From positions 3,382,001-3,446,000 of the forward strand of contig NZ_FNSI01000001.1 of the NCBI RefSeq assembly GCF_900104955.1: a stretch of DNA of 64,000 nucleotides. Direction: 5' to 3'. Positions 27,088-36,145 of this stretch are shown in pieces (the stretch's first letter is position 1; each line of letters starts with the position of its first letter). The notes under the pieces are model-generated. The model was not told the DNA's origin. It did not search any database and saw only the letters and a program-made list of their open reading frames with translations. Both the position numbers and the translations under genes were made by a program. The stretch is from Beijerinckia sp. 28-YEA-48. Its GTDB lineage: Bacteria > Pseudomonadota > Alphaproteobacteria > Rhizobiales > Beijerinckiaceae.

Positions 27088-27113
27088 AGAAACTAATGAA
27101 ACTCATCGTTTCT
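27088..27113. promoter_or_regulatory. Interrupted palindrome in the pirin/LysR divergent region
   Basis: AGAAAC (27088) and GTTTCT (27113) flank an inner repeat ATGA-N3-TCAT, giving a 26-nt interrupted dyad midway between the divergent starts. It is a candidate binding site for the LysR regulator encoded to the right. Confidence 0.5.
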
Positions 27114-27124
27114 GGATTTGACCC

Positions 27125-28072
27125 ATGCGCCTACCCGACCTGGAAGCTTTGGCCATTTTCGCGCTCGTCGTCCGGGCGCGCTCGTTTGCCGGCGCCGCCG
27201 CCGAACTGAGGGCCTCGAAGGCGACGGTTTCGAAAGCGGTCAGCCGATTGGAGCAGAAGCTGGGCACCCGCCTGCTCAACCGTACATCGCGGCGTCTGGC
27301 GCTGACCGACGCCGGACGGCGGCTTGCCGAGCGCGCCGAGCATATCCTCGCCGCCGGCGAAGCGGCAGAAAGCGACGCGCAGGCGGAATCTTCCTCGCCG
27401 CGCGGGCTCGTGCGCCTGGCCGCGCCAATGTCCTTTGGCATGCGCGCCATCGCGCCGCTGTTGCCGACGTTCTTCGCCGCCTATCCGGAAGTGTCGGTGG
27501 ATCTGCAGCTCAGCGATGCCATGATCGATCTGATCGGCGAGGGCTTTGATCTGGCGCTGCGCATCGCCGTGTTGCCGGATTCATCGCTGGTGGCGCGACG
27601 GATCGCCGACGTCCATCGCTACTTCGTCGCGGCCCCCGCCTATTTGGAGAAACATGGCCGGCCGACGCATCCGCTGCAACTGGCCGAACATCAATGCTTC
27701 GTCTACACCAACGTCGCCAATCCGCGTACGTGGCGGTTCGAAAATGCGCGTGGCGAAGAGGCGAGCGTGCGCATCAACGGCCCGCTCGTCAGCAACAGCG
27801 GCGAAGCCATGCTGGAGGCCGCGATCGCCGGCTGCGGCATCGCCGCGCTACCGGATTTTCTGTTGTACGAAGCAATCGATCAGGGGAAGCTTGAAGTCCT
27901 CCTCCCCGACTGGCCGACACCGCCGGCCGGCCTGCATCTGGTGATGCCACCAGGCGGCCCGCGCCCGGCGCGCGTCGAAGCCCTCATCACCTTTCTGGCG
28001 GATTCCGCGCCGCTCTTCCCGGTCTGCCCCAGGGAGAAACCGCGCCAGCCTCGCGCCTCGCGACCATCATGA
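27125..28072 (+). CDS. LysR-type transcriptional regulator (pirin-linked)
   Basis: A 315-aa regulator with an N-terminal HTH (LEALAIFALVVRARSFAGA; ASKATVSKAVSRLEQKLG). The effector domain begins near GLVRLAAPMSFGM, as in the DsdA/CrgA-like LysR subgroup. A short basic, Pro/Arg-rich tail follows the domain. It is divergent from pirin with 112 bp between, including a palindrome. It probably represses or activates pirin. Confidence 0.92.
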   Translation: MRLPDLEALAIFALVVRARSFAGAAAELRASKATVSKAVSRLEQKLGTRLLNRTSRRLALTDAGRRLAERAEHILAAGEAAESDAQAESSSPRGLVRLAAPMSFGMRAIAPLLPTFFAAYPEVSVDLQLSDAMIDLIGEGFDLALRIAVLPDSSLVARRIADVHRYFVAAPAYLEKHGRPTHPLQLAEHQCFVYTNVANPRTWRFENARGEEASVRINGPLVSNSGEAMLEAAIAGCGIAALPDFLLYEAIDQGKLEVLLPDWPTPPAGLHLVMPPGGPRPARVEALITFLADSAPLFPVCPREKPRQPRASRPS

Positions 28073-28141
28073 TAGGGCCCTCGCCGCAATCGCGGCTGGC
28101 TGCTATTTGAGGTCGATCGCAACGCGCAAACAGGGACTCGT

Positions 28142-30526
28142 TCATCGTGTCAGGAGGAGACCGGATTTGCCGTCCGACGCGATCTGGAACGAGCCGGCGC
28201 CGAGCGTCGAGTTCTGGAAGTCCAGTGACGCGGTTTGGCCGCCGCTGTTTGTGATCTGCAACAATCCCGTCGCTGAATCGTAAGCGCAGCTCGCGCCCGC
28301 GGCGGAGAAGTTACTAAGGTCAATTGAATCGCCAGCGCCGAAATCCTCCAGCTGCGGGCCTGCGTAGTTCGATGAACCGAGCAACGAACCGAAACTTTGC
28401 CAGTTATCGATCGTCAACTGATCGCCTGTCCCCAAGAAGGCGATGCTGGATTGCGATCCCAGACATGAGGCGACCTCCAGCGACGAATTGTTCATCAAGG
28501 CGAATTCGCCAGAGCTCGTTGGATCGACCGCATTGGTGATGGTCAGCGATCCCGAGATCGAGCACACGCCGTTATCGACGACATTCGCGATCGTGTTCGC
28601 GCCGGTCAGGGTCCAGGATGCGCCTTGATCGATCTGCAGGTTCGAAAAATTGCTGAAGAGGTAGGAGCCCAAACCGGAGATCGAGCCTTGGCCCGTCGCC
28701 GATAATTCGAGCGTTCCACCGCCACCATTGACCCCGCCATTGAACACGGCACCGGCATCGACGATCAATCTGTTGGCGCTGTTGGTGCTGGCGAAATCCA
28801 CCGCATAGGCGCCGCCGGAGATCGTTCCTGACGATTCCACGGTCCCAGCGCCTCCGGCGATGTAAATGCCAAAAGACTGGCCGGATATCTGTCCGCCACT
28901 GTTGATGATGCTTCCTCCGCCTTCCAGGTCGATGCCGGAGGCGCCGCTGGAGGTGATCTGCCCAGAGTTGAGGATGCTGGCGCCGGCACTGGCATAGATG
29001 CCGTCGGAGCCGCCGGAGATCGTTGCATTCGCCGCATTGGTCACGTTCGTGGCGCCACCGATGCTGAAGAGGCCATATGTCGCGCCCGAGATCGTGCCGC
29101 CGGAATTATTCGTCACGATGCTCCCGGCCTCGAGGTCCAATGCCGCCGAACCGGAAGCCGTTGCACTGATGCCGCCGGCATTGACGATCGTCGCGACGGA
29201 GCCGCTTGAGAAGACGCCGGCGGTGAGGCCCGTCGCCGTGCCGCCGGCGGCGTTGTTGAACGAGCCACCCGCCAGCAGGCCGACGCCGATGGCGCCAGTG
29301 ATCTGACCCGCATTCGCCACCGAAGCAGAGACCTGCGAAGCAAAGACGCCGAAGGCGACACCCGATATCTTACCGCCGGCATTATTCGTGATCGTACCGC
29401 CGGCCTGGGTGTTGACGCCCGCGCTCCCCGATCCGGTGGCTGAAACGGATCCGTAATTGGTCAGCGCAGCGGCGACCTTGGTGCCGAAATTGACGCCGTT
29501 TGTGACGCCGGTAATCGCGCCGCCGACATTGTTGGTGATCGTACCACCGGCCAGAAGCGCGACGCCCGAATAGGTCAAGCCGACAATGCTACCGGCATTG
29601 ACGATCGTCCCGGATCCGCCGGTGACGAACGCGCCGTAACCCTGGCCCGAGAGCAAGCCGCCCGCATTGTTGGTGATCGAACCGCCCGCTTCGAGATCCG
29701 CGGCGGCGGTCCCGGCAGCCGTTGAGGTGATCGTCCCGGAATTGGTCAATGCGCCGCCATTGTTAAAGCTGGTGCCTGCTGTCTGGCCTGTGATCGTGCC
29801 CGTGGCGGTATTGGTTACAGTGCCATTTGCGGTAATCAGAGTTCCATATTTGTTTCCAGCGATCGCGCCGGCGTTGTTGATCGTGCCGAGGCCGCCCATG
29901 ATGAACACACCAGCGGCGGCGGAGCCCTTAAGTCCGTTGATTGAAGCCCCGATGGTGTTGGTGACGCTGCCGCCGGTGGCCAAGCCGACGCCGTCATCGA
30001 CGGTGGCGTTGATCTTGCCGGAATTCGTTACGGTCGTAACACCGCCAACTCCGAAGACGCCATCCTCGCCGCCGGTGATTGATCCCGTATTGATGATGGT
30101 TCCGCCATGACCAACGCCGACGCCATAGCCGTTGGCCGTGATCGTGCCGGCGTTCTTGATCGATCCAGCTGCGCCACTCACGTAAACGCCAGAAATCGTC
30201 GCTAGTGCACCGGACGAACCGGTGGCTTGTATCTTGCCCGTGGTCTCATTGATCACGGTACCGCCGTTGCTGAACGTCACCGCGCCGCTTCCGGCGATAG
30301 AACCTGAATTGTCGAGATAGCCCGGACCCGCGAGGCTGATGCCGTATCCGGGGGCGGAAACGCTTCCGGCATTGTAGATCGTCCAGTTCGTCCCCGCCTT
30401 GCCGCTGATGCCGGCGGTCCCAGGCAGAATGGCGAGAACCGTTCCAGTGGCTGTGATCGTTAAGGGCGTGTCTGTCGTGGTCAGCGTGAGCGTGCCGAGT
30501 TGAAGTAGGCTGATTGTCCGACTCAT
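28142..30526 (-). CDS. Large Gly/Asn/Ser-rich repeat protein, probable type I secretion substrate
   Basis: A 794-aa protein made almost entirely of degenerate short repeats of the form GGxITNNxGGxIsGxxyG followed by NAGxI. They run from about residue 40 to 590 and predict a right-handed beta-helix, as in autotransporter passengers and adhesins. There is no Sec signal peptide and no C-terminal autotransporter barrel. The last ~200 residues differ and contain DFGAGDSIDLSNF and SGLLLTR, like the C-termini of type I secreted proteins. No canonical RTX nonapeptides are seen. The ATG has AGGAG 6 nt upstream. It lies just after the HlyD and ABC genes of a type I secretion system, so it is their likely cargo: a surface or matrix protein. 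Confidence 0.8.
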   Translation of the reverse strand: MSRTISLLQLGTLTLTTTDTPLTITATGTVLAILPGTAGISGKAGTNWTIYNAGSVSAPGYGISLAGPGYLDNSGSIAGSGAVTFSNGGTVINETTGKIQATGSSGALATISGVYVSGAAGSIKNAGTITANGYGVGVGHGGTIINTGSITGGEDGVFGVGGVTTVTNSGKINATVDDGVGLATGGSVTNTIGASINGLKGSAAAGVFIMGGLGTINNAGAIAGNKYGTLITANGTVTNTATGTITGQTAGTSFNNGGALTNSGTITSTAAGTAAADLEAGGSITNNAGGLLSGQGYGAFVTGGSGTIVNAGSIVGLTYSGVALLAGGTITNNVGGAITGVTNGVNFGTKVAAALTNYGSVSATGSGSAGVNTQAGGTITNNAGGKISGVAFGVFASQVSASVANAGQITGAIGVGLLAGGSFNNAAGGTATGLTAGVFSSGSVATIVNAGGISATASGSAALDLEAGSIVTNNSGGTISGATYGLFSIGGATNVTNAANATISGGSDGIYASAGASILNSGQITSSGASGIDLEGGGSIINSGGQISGQSFGIYIAGGAGTVESSGTISGGAYAVDFASTNSANRLIVDAGAVFNGGVNGGGGTLELSATGQGSISGLGSYLFSNFSNLQIDQGASWTLTGANTIANVVDNGVCSISGSLTITNAVDPTSSGEFALMNNSSLEVASCLGSQSSIAFLGTGDQLTIDNWQSFGSLLGSSNYAGPQLEDFGAGDSIDLSNFSAAGASCAYDSATGLLQITNSGGQTASLDFQNSTLGAGSFQIASDGKSGLLLTR

Positions 30527-30691
30527 GGTGCTCTCCTGCGACCATCGCCCTGACGTAAACTTGGTTCGACATTAGAACAGCCCTTGGGCTGGGGGGATAT
30601 TCCGCAGTTGAGGTAATCCCATTTCTCAAGATCCGAGGCTCCCCCGTTAGAGGTACCTCGAAGAGATAATCGTAAGGGCTCCGACATCGGC

Positions 30692-32209
30692 TTACCTTTC
30701 CTTCAGCGCCCCGGATCCGATCCGCGCGATTGGCGACAAGAGGTAATCAATCACGCGGCGACTGCCGGTCCTGATCTCCGCGGATACTGTCATGCCGGGT
30801 TTGAGCGCGACCGCCACGCCGTCGATATTGATCGTGGCCTTGTCGAGCGCGACCACGATCGGAAAGACGAAAGAGGCGGACTGTCCCGGTGAAGCCGCCG
30901 GTTGCCCATAGCCGCCATCGGCAAGGGCGGTGGCGTTCGATTGCTCGCGCTTGGCCGCCTGTTCGTCGAGTGCATCCGCCGCCACGCTTAGGATGCTGCC
31001 GCCGACGGCGCCATAATGCGCGAAGGGAAACGCATCGATCTTGATCTCGACATGCTGGCCGACTTTGATGAAGCCGATGTCCTCATTGTTGACGTAGGCC
31101 TGGATTTGAAGCCCTCCTTGATCCGGCACGATCGTCATCAGTTGCTGACCCGGTAGGACAACCTGGCCGATTGTCGTGACCGCGACCCGCTGTACGATGC
31201 CGTCCACCGGTGCGACGAGGGTCATATGCGAGAATTTCGTGCGCGCCTTGATGAATTGCTGGCCGAGATCCGCATTCTTCTGCGTGACGGACGAGAGCTT
31301 CGTCTCATTGTCGGCCACGAATGCCGATATCGCCTTGATCTTCTGGCTCGCGATTTCATCGATCGCCGCGTCCGTCTCGGTCAATGCTCCTCTGTCGGAG
31401 GCGAGTTGCGCTTGCGATCGCTGTAAAGACTCCTGAGCATCGAACAGAGCGATCTTCGTACCGATCGCCAGCTTGATCGCCTGCTCGCGCAATTCGAGCA
31501 GGTTCGTTGCCGTCGCGATGAGATCGGTCTCATGGCCGACCATCGCTTCAAGCCGCCGCCGGACCGCGATCTTCTGCACCGTCTGCCTATCGAGATTGCT
31601 CAGCGTGTCGCGCAATTGCGTCAGATCCGCCAGGAGCACCGCATTCTCGCGGTCCCGGATCGGAGCGGAAATATCCGGAGAGAATGGGATCGCGGGCATC
31701 TCATATGGGAGAACCGTACCATACGTGTTCCCGCCGAAAGCCGCCTGCCGGATCCAGATGGCGGTTGCGATGGCGACGCGCCGTCGCGCCGCTTCGGCGT
31801 TGTTGGCGGCGAGTGTCTCGAAGGTCGCCGCGAGATCGGCCCGGGCATCGGTGGAATCGAGTTCGACCAGTGTATCTCCTGTCTGGACCCGAGAACCGTT
31901 TCGCATGTGGAACTGCGCCACTTTCCCGCTCTCGAGCGGTTGAATGACCTTTTCGCGGCCGGCCGATTCGATCTTTCCCCAGGCGATCGCATGGATGTCG
32001 AGCCGTCCGATGAATGACCAGCCGAGGGCGACAGCGCAAAAGATGCAAAGTGTCAGCATGATCGCGACGGGAAGCGGAGATGGAGGCGTTTCCAGAATCT
32101 CCAGTGCCGCGGGCAAAAACTCACGGTCGCGGCCGATGATGGCTGGCGGCATTCCCTGTTTGAAGGGAACGGGGGGCGGTGGCCGAGATCCTGGTAAGGA
32201 GGCGTTCAT
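30692..32209 (-). CDS. HlyD-family type I secretion adaptor
   Basis: A 505-aa membrane-fusion protein. A Pro-rich cytoplasmic N-terminus is followed by one membrane segment at about residues 55-75. Next come a lipoyl-like half (GREKVIQPLESGKVAQFHMRNG), a long coiled coil (about residues 130-300) and the second half with VAPVDGIVQRVAV. The ATG at 32209 overlaps the ABC-transporter stop by 4 nt (ATGA). It bridges the inner-membrane ABC protein and an outer-membrane TolC-type channel, which is not encoded in this window. Confidence 0.92.
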   Translation of the reverse strand: MNASLPGSRPPPPVPFKQGMPPAIIGRDREFLPAALEILETPPSPLPVAIMLTLCIFCAVALGWSFIGRLDIHAIAWGKIESAGREKVIQPLESGKVAQFHMRNGSRVQTGDTLVELDSTDARADLAATFETLAANNAEAARRRVAIATAIWIRQAAFGGNTYGTVLPYEMPAIPFSPDISAPIRDRENAVLLADLTQLRDTLSNLDRQTVQKIAVRRRLEAMVGHETDLIATATNLLELREQAIKLAIGTKIALFDAQESLQRSQAQLASDRGALTETDAAIDEIASQKIKAISAFVADNETKLSSVTQKNADLGQQFIKARTKFSHMTLVAPVDGIVQRVAVTTIGQVVLPGQQLMTIVPDQGGLQIQAYVNNEDIGFIKVGQHVEIKIDAFPFAHYGAVGGSILSVAADALDEQAAKREQSNATALADGGYGQPAASPGQSASFVFPIVVALDKATINIDGVAVALKPGMTVSAEIRTGSRRVIDYLLSPIARIGSGALKER

Positions 32210-34398
32210 CTGAGTGCGTAATCCGACTGTAGTGCCCACATGCCAGCGTAAATCCCCTGCTTCAGGGCCATTAGACTTTCATGTGTCCCTTCCTCAACGA
32301 TTTCTCCATCGCGCAAGGCGATCACCCTGTCGCACCGCCGAACCGCCGCCAGACGATGCGCGACAACGATGACCGTGCGCCCGCATACGATTGCGCGCAT
32401 GTTGTCTTGAATAATCCGCTCGCTCTCACAATCGAGCGCCGAGGTCGCTTCGTCGAGAATGAGGATGCGCGGGTTCGTCGCGAGAGCGCGAGCGATAGCA
32501 ATGCGTTGTCTCTGGCCGCCTGAGAGATTAGCGCCGCGCTCTTCCAGGATCGTGTCGTAGCCCTGTGACATCTGCCCGATAAATTCATGCGCCCCGGCAA
32601 GACGCGCGACCTGCATCACCAGGGCGCGCGGCATCGCGGGATTGCCCAAGGCGATGTTTTCATGGATCGAGCGATTGAACAGCATATTCTCTTGGAGAAC
32701 GACACCAGTCTGCCGGCGCAACCAACCAGGGTCGATCTGCGCGATGTCCATTCCGTCGAGAAAAATGGCCCCCGATTGCGGCATGTAAAGGCGCTGCACG
32801 AGCTTGGTCAGCGTCGATTTTCCGCATCCCGATGCGCCAACGAGGCCAATCACCTCACCGGGTCTGATCGACAGATTGACGTTGTGTAGAACGTCGGGAA
32901 GATCAGGCCGATACCGGAAGCTCACATTGCGGAATTCGATCCCTCCTCTTGGCGACGGCAGGGTGGCTAAATTCCGCGGCCTGGCCTCTGCCGGCGTATT
33001 GAGAATGTCGCCAAGCCGCTCCACGGAGACTTGAACTTGCTGAAAGTCCTGCCACAGCTGCGATAGCCGCAGGACCGGCTGCGCCGCCTGCGCCGCGATC
33101 ATGTTGAAAGCGATCAGCTCTCCAACCGACAGTTGGCCGTCGATCACCGCCCGTGCTCCGAAAAATAGAATGAGCGCCGTGGTGGTCTTTGATACGAACT
33201 GGATCGCGTTCTGTCCGATCACGCTGAGAACCGTCGCATCAAAGCTTGTGCGAACATAAGCGGCGAGACGTTCCTCCCATTGGACCTGGATCATCGGCTC
33301 GACGGCGGCCGCCTTGATCGTTTGCGCGCCGATGATCGACTCCACGAGAAATTGCTGGGAGGCGGCGCCTCGGTTGAATTTCTCGTTGATCCTGTCGCGC
33401 AATAGCGGCCGCAGAACGATGGCGATGATGACGTAGAGGGGAATCGATACGACGACGACAAGCGCCAGTTTTGTCGAATAGAGGAAAAGAACGCCGATCA
33501 GGACGACGGTGAAAATGAGATCGAGTATCGAGGTCAAACCCTGTCCGGTGAGAAAGCTGCGAATTGTCTCAAGTTCGCGTATTCGAGCCACGGTCTGTCC
33601 TGCCGGCCGCGTCTCGAAATAAGCAAGAGGAAGACGGAACAGGTGATAGAACAGGCGGCGTCCGACTTCGACGTCTATTCTATTCGTGGTGTGATTGAGG
33701 ACATAGCCGCGCAGGCATTGCAGCAGGGCATCGAATGCGCCGAGCAGGACGAGCGCAAGCACGATCACGATCAGCGTCGATAGGCCTTTGTGCATCAGCA
33801 CCTTGTCAATCACCACCTGAAACAGCAGCGGCGTGATCAGCGAGAAAATCTGCAGCACGAATGAGGCGATCAGAACCTGGCTCAGTGGTTTCCGATATCG
33901 TTTGAGCGAGGGCATGAACCAGGAGAAACTGAATGTCTTCGGATCGTGGCCGGCGCCACCGATGCGACGGGCGAGCAACAAGATGCGCCCGGTCGAACGG
34001 GCGGCGATCTCCGCGACGGATTCATCTGAGGCGGTGCGCGCGACGATGTCGACCAATCGCGGGCAGCCTGGATCTGCGCCCGCCGCCAGAACCATGAAAT
34101 GACCGGCTTCCATTTCGATGATCGCCGGCAACGGAAGTCGCGCCAGTCTGTCGTCGGTTGCCTGCGTGATGATCCGCGCTTTCAGGCCGATGAGATTGGC
34201 GCCGCGTATCAGGTCCTCGGCGTTCGCCAGGCGGCCGCTTATCGCAAGTTCGTGCTTCAATTGCCAAGGATCGGTGGCAATCTGATAGTAGCCGGCGACG
34301 GCTGTCAGCGCGACGAGGCCCGAGTCCACCGGCTCCGCCGCTGTGGTGGCATCGTCAGGCTCGTCCGGTTTGATCCTTTCGGAAAGGTCCGTGATCAT
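32206..34398 (-). CDS. Type I secretion ABC transporter (HlyB-like)
   Basis: A 730-aa fused permease/ATPase. Residues ~20-150 resemble a C39-peptidase-like domain, but the catalytic Cys is absent (SGLVALTAVAGYY), so it is a substrate-docking domain like that of HlyB. A six-helix ABC transmembrane domain spans about 160-450. The nucleotide-binding domain has Walker A GASGCGKST, signature NLSGGQRQRIAIARAL and Walker B ILILDEATSALD. It exports an unprocessed protein, most likely the neighbouring repeat protein. It begins 69 nt after the last polysaccharide-cluster gene and may be transcribed with it. Confidence 0.93.
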   Translation of the reverse strand: MITDLSERIKPDEPDDATTAAEPVDSGLVALTAVAGYYQIATDPWQLKHELAISGRLANAEDLIRGANLIGLKARIITQATDDRLARLPLPAIIEMEAGHFMVLAAGADPGCPRLVDIVARTASDESVAEIAARSTGRILLLARRIGGAGHDPKTFSFSWFMPSLKRYRKPLSQVLIASFVLQIFSLITPLLFQVVIDKVLMHKGLSTLIVIVLALVLLGAFDALLQCLRGYVLNHTTNRIDVEVGRRLFYHLFRLPLAYFETRPAGQTVARIRELETIRSFLTGQGLTSILDLIFTVVLIGVLFLYSTKLALVVVVSIPLYVIIAIVLRPLLRDRINEKFNRGAASQQFLVESIIGAQTIKAAAVEPMIQVQWEERLAAYVRTSFDATVLSVIGQNAIQFVSKTTTALILFFGARAVIDGQLSVGELIAFNMIAAQAAQPVLRLSQLWQDFQQVQVSVERLGDILNTPAEARPRNLATLPSPRGGIEFRNVSFRYRPDLPDVLHNVNLSIRPGEVIGLVGASGCGKSTLTKLVQRLYMPQSGAIFLDGMDIAQIDPGWLRRQTGVVLQENMLFNRSIHENIALGNPAMPRALVMQVARLAGAHEFIGQMSQGYDTILEERGANLSGGQRQRIAIARALATNPRILILDEATSALDCESERIIQDNMRAIVCGRTVIVVAHRLAAVRRCDRVIALRDGEIVEEGTHESLMALKQGIYAGMWALQSDYALR

Positions 34399-34466
34399 TC
34401 ATTCCTCCGCGAACTACTTTATCTCCGTCATCCTTTTATCGCCCGGTGCTTGGGCACTGATGCTCT

Positions 34467-35321
34467 TCAGCCTCCGTTCTTCTTCGCAACGTCGTGCCGA
34501 TCCTTGAATATTTCGAGCAGATCCGGCGATTGCGAGAGCGAGGCCGCGCCAAGTTGAGTTCCCCAGCTATACGCCATGTCAAAAGCCGGATGCGGGATGA
34601 GCCGCTGCCATCGATCGAGCATCAGGCGCAACTCGTCCCCATTCGGCATTCTGTAGCGACCGCCCGTATCGGTGCGCCACGCACCGAACCCGAAAGTTTG
34701 ATAGGTGGGAATGATGCGTTCGGCTGGCACGCCAGTTCGTAGCGCAACTGCGACATAGCGATCGATCATGTCGATATCGCAGGATCGCCATTCGATGCGA
34801 CACGGATAGGGCGCGATCGAGAACAGATCGACATGGGAGCGATCCGGTGCGTAGACGGCGTCGAAAGCGGGAGACGTCGAAGTGCCCTGGTTCATCAGCG
34901 CGACGAATGTCACGACACCAGGCCGTTGGGCATGAACCCAGTCAGCCTCAGCGCGCAGATGCTCTGGCGCACACGGATGCGCGCCGCGACCGGTGGGATC
35001 CGGATCGTCCATCAAGTTGAAGCCGAAAAGCTTTGGATGATCGATAACCGCAGCGATCTTCGCCTTGAACAGGTCGTCAGCCCCCGCGCATGTCCCGATC
35101 CACACCAGGCCACGAACGCCGGCAGGCAAGGTATCAAGCTGGGCTCGGTTCGAAACGTCGGCGATATCGAACCCGAAGCGCGCCGGCGAGAATGTTCCTG
35201 CCAGATCGAAATTTCCGTTGGGCGCGTAATGCCATATCCGGCCGGGTGCCTGCGCGGGCGCGAAACCGACCGTGGACATGAGGCCTAAAGTGGCAAGAAC
35301 CAGAACTGTCGAGATTCTCAT
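34467..35321 (-). CDS. Exported protein of unknown function in the EPS cluster
   Basis: A 284-aa secreted protein. The signal peptide is MRISTVLVLATLGLMSTVGF, with cleavage near APAQA. The mature protein has motifs such as GVRGLVWIGTCAG, HPKLFGFNLMDDPDP and PTYQTFGFGAW, with several conserved-looking Asp and Trp. The pattern suggests a TIM-barrel glycosidase-like fold, but I do not recognise the family. The ATG at 35321 overlaps the upstream stop by 4 nt; the much longer in-frame reading upstream lies in the neighbour and is rejected. A role in trimming or shaping the polysaccharide in the periplasm is a guess from context. Confidence 0.75.
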   Translation of the reverse strand: MRISTVLVLATLGLMSTVGFAPAQAPGRIWHYAPNGNFDLAGTFSPARFGFDIADVSNRAQLDTLPAGVRGLVWIGTCAGADDLFKAKIAAVIDHPKLFGFNLMDDPDPTGRGAHPCAPEHLRAEADWVHAQRPGVVTFVALMNQGTSTSPAFDAVYAPDRSHVDLFSIAPYPCRIEWRSCDIDMIDRYVAVALRTGVPAERIIPTYQTFGFGAWRTDTGGRYRMPNGDELRLMLDRWQRLIPHPAFDMAYSWGTQLGAASLSQSPDLLEIFKDRHDVAKKNGG

Positions 35322-36145
35322 CTTTCCTGTCCATCGTGATGCGCCAATTCGCGCCTGTGCCAGCTCGCCTTCCGTCCATCCCAGACCTCGCTGATGGCGG
35401 CGACGCATGCCTCCTGCGAAACCGCATCGTCCGATGAGGTCACGTGAATGGGTCGCCCCGCATCCGTCAGGAGACCACTTAGACGATCGATCGCCGCGAC
35501 GTGGTCGGTTATGTTGGCGGCGTGGATTCCCATCGAAATTTCGAGCAACCGCCCGACCGGATCGAGACGGTTCATACGCTCTCTTAATCGCCCTTCGAGG
35601 ACATCGATCGGCGCTTCGACGCGAACGAGCACATCCGCCTGCGGGAGAGACAGCAATGCGCGCACGAGATTCGTATCGGAGACCGAAGGATTCATCAGCA
35701 GCGCCGAGCAGCAGGCTTGCGTATAGCCTTGATCGAAGATCGCCACGGCATCTGGTCTCGCAGCCGTACGCCAGAGCCGGGCCAGCCTTCGGACATAGCG
35801 ACGGAACCGCAACATCTGTAGCGTCGATCGCGTTTCCCCCAATCGCACAAGCAGCTCGACCTCCTCGTCTTCCTCCAGCCAGCTGTTCGAGCGGCCAGCC
35901 CGCGATGCGAACTCCACAACCGGACGCCACAAGCGATGAAACGTCGAAAATCCTGGTGCGTTGGCCTGATCGAAGATTGTCTCCTCGTACGCGCCGCCCA
36001 CCTCATTGCCCCGTGAGCTTACATGTAAGGCAACGTCCAGCCCGCGTTGCCGCAAGCGCGCGGCGAGCCTCGACGCGAAGACCGTCTTTCCAGAACAGGG
36101 TGGTCCGAACAGATCAACGATCATCAATGCACCCAATCGCTTCAC
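35318..36145 (-). CDS. P-loop kinase-like protein in the EPS cluster
   Basis: A 275-aa protein with a Walker A loop GPPCSGKT near the N-terminus, a basic lid region and a thymidylate/nucleoside kinase-like layout. The segment IFDQGYTQACCSALLM resembles the substrate loop of such kinases. The GTG at 36145 overlaps the upstream stop (GTGA); an ATG at 36124 is possible. It is coupled on both sides to EPS genes. It may phosphorylate a sugar, lipid or nucleotide used in glycan assembly. No specific function is recognised. Confidence 0.7.
   Translation of the reverse strand: MKRLGALMIVDLFGPPCSGKTVFASRLAARLRQRGLDVALHVSSRGNEVGGAYEETIFDQANAPGFSTFHRLWRPVVEFASRAGRSNSWLEEDEEVELLVRLGETRSTLQMLRFRRYVRRLARLWRTAARPDAVAIFDQGYTQACCSALLMNPSVSDTNLVRALLSLPQADVLVRVEAPIDVLEGRLRERMNRLDPVGRLLEISMGIHAANITDHVAAIDRLSGLLTDAGRPIHVTSSDDAVSQEACVAAISEVWDGRKASWHRRELAHHDGQER

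Noticed and set aside
28084..28110. Short GCCGC-N4-GCGGC hairpin between the LysR and repeat-protein genes
   Set aside because: Only 5 bp and no T tract; too weak to call a terminator.
28142..30526. Repeat-rich DNA considered as a possible CRISPR-like or satellite array
   Set aside because: Repeats are degenerate at DNA level, keep one open reading frame and encode a regular protein repeat, so they are coding.
35321..35930. Extension of the exported protein by 203 residues upstream
   Set aside because: It lies inside the P-loop kinase gene, is Arg/Gly-rich shadow sequence, and would bury the clear signal peptide that begins at 35321.
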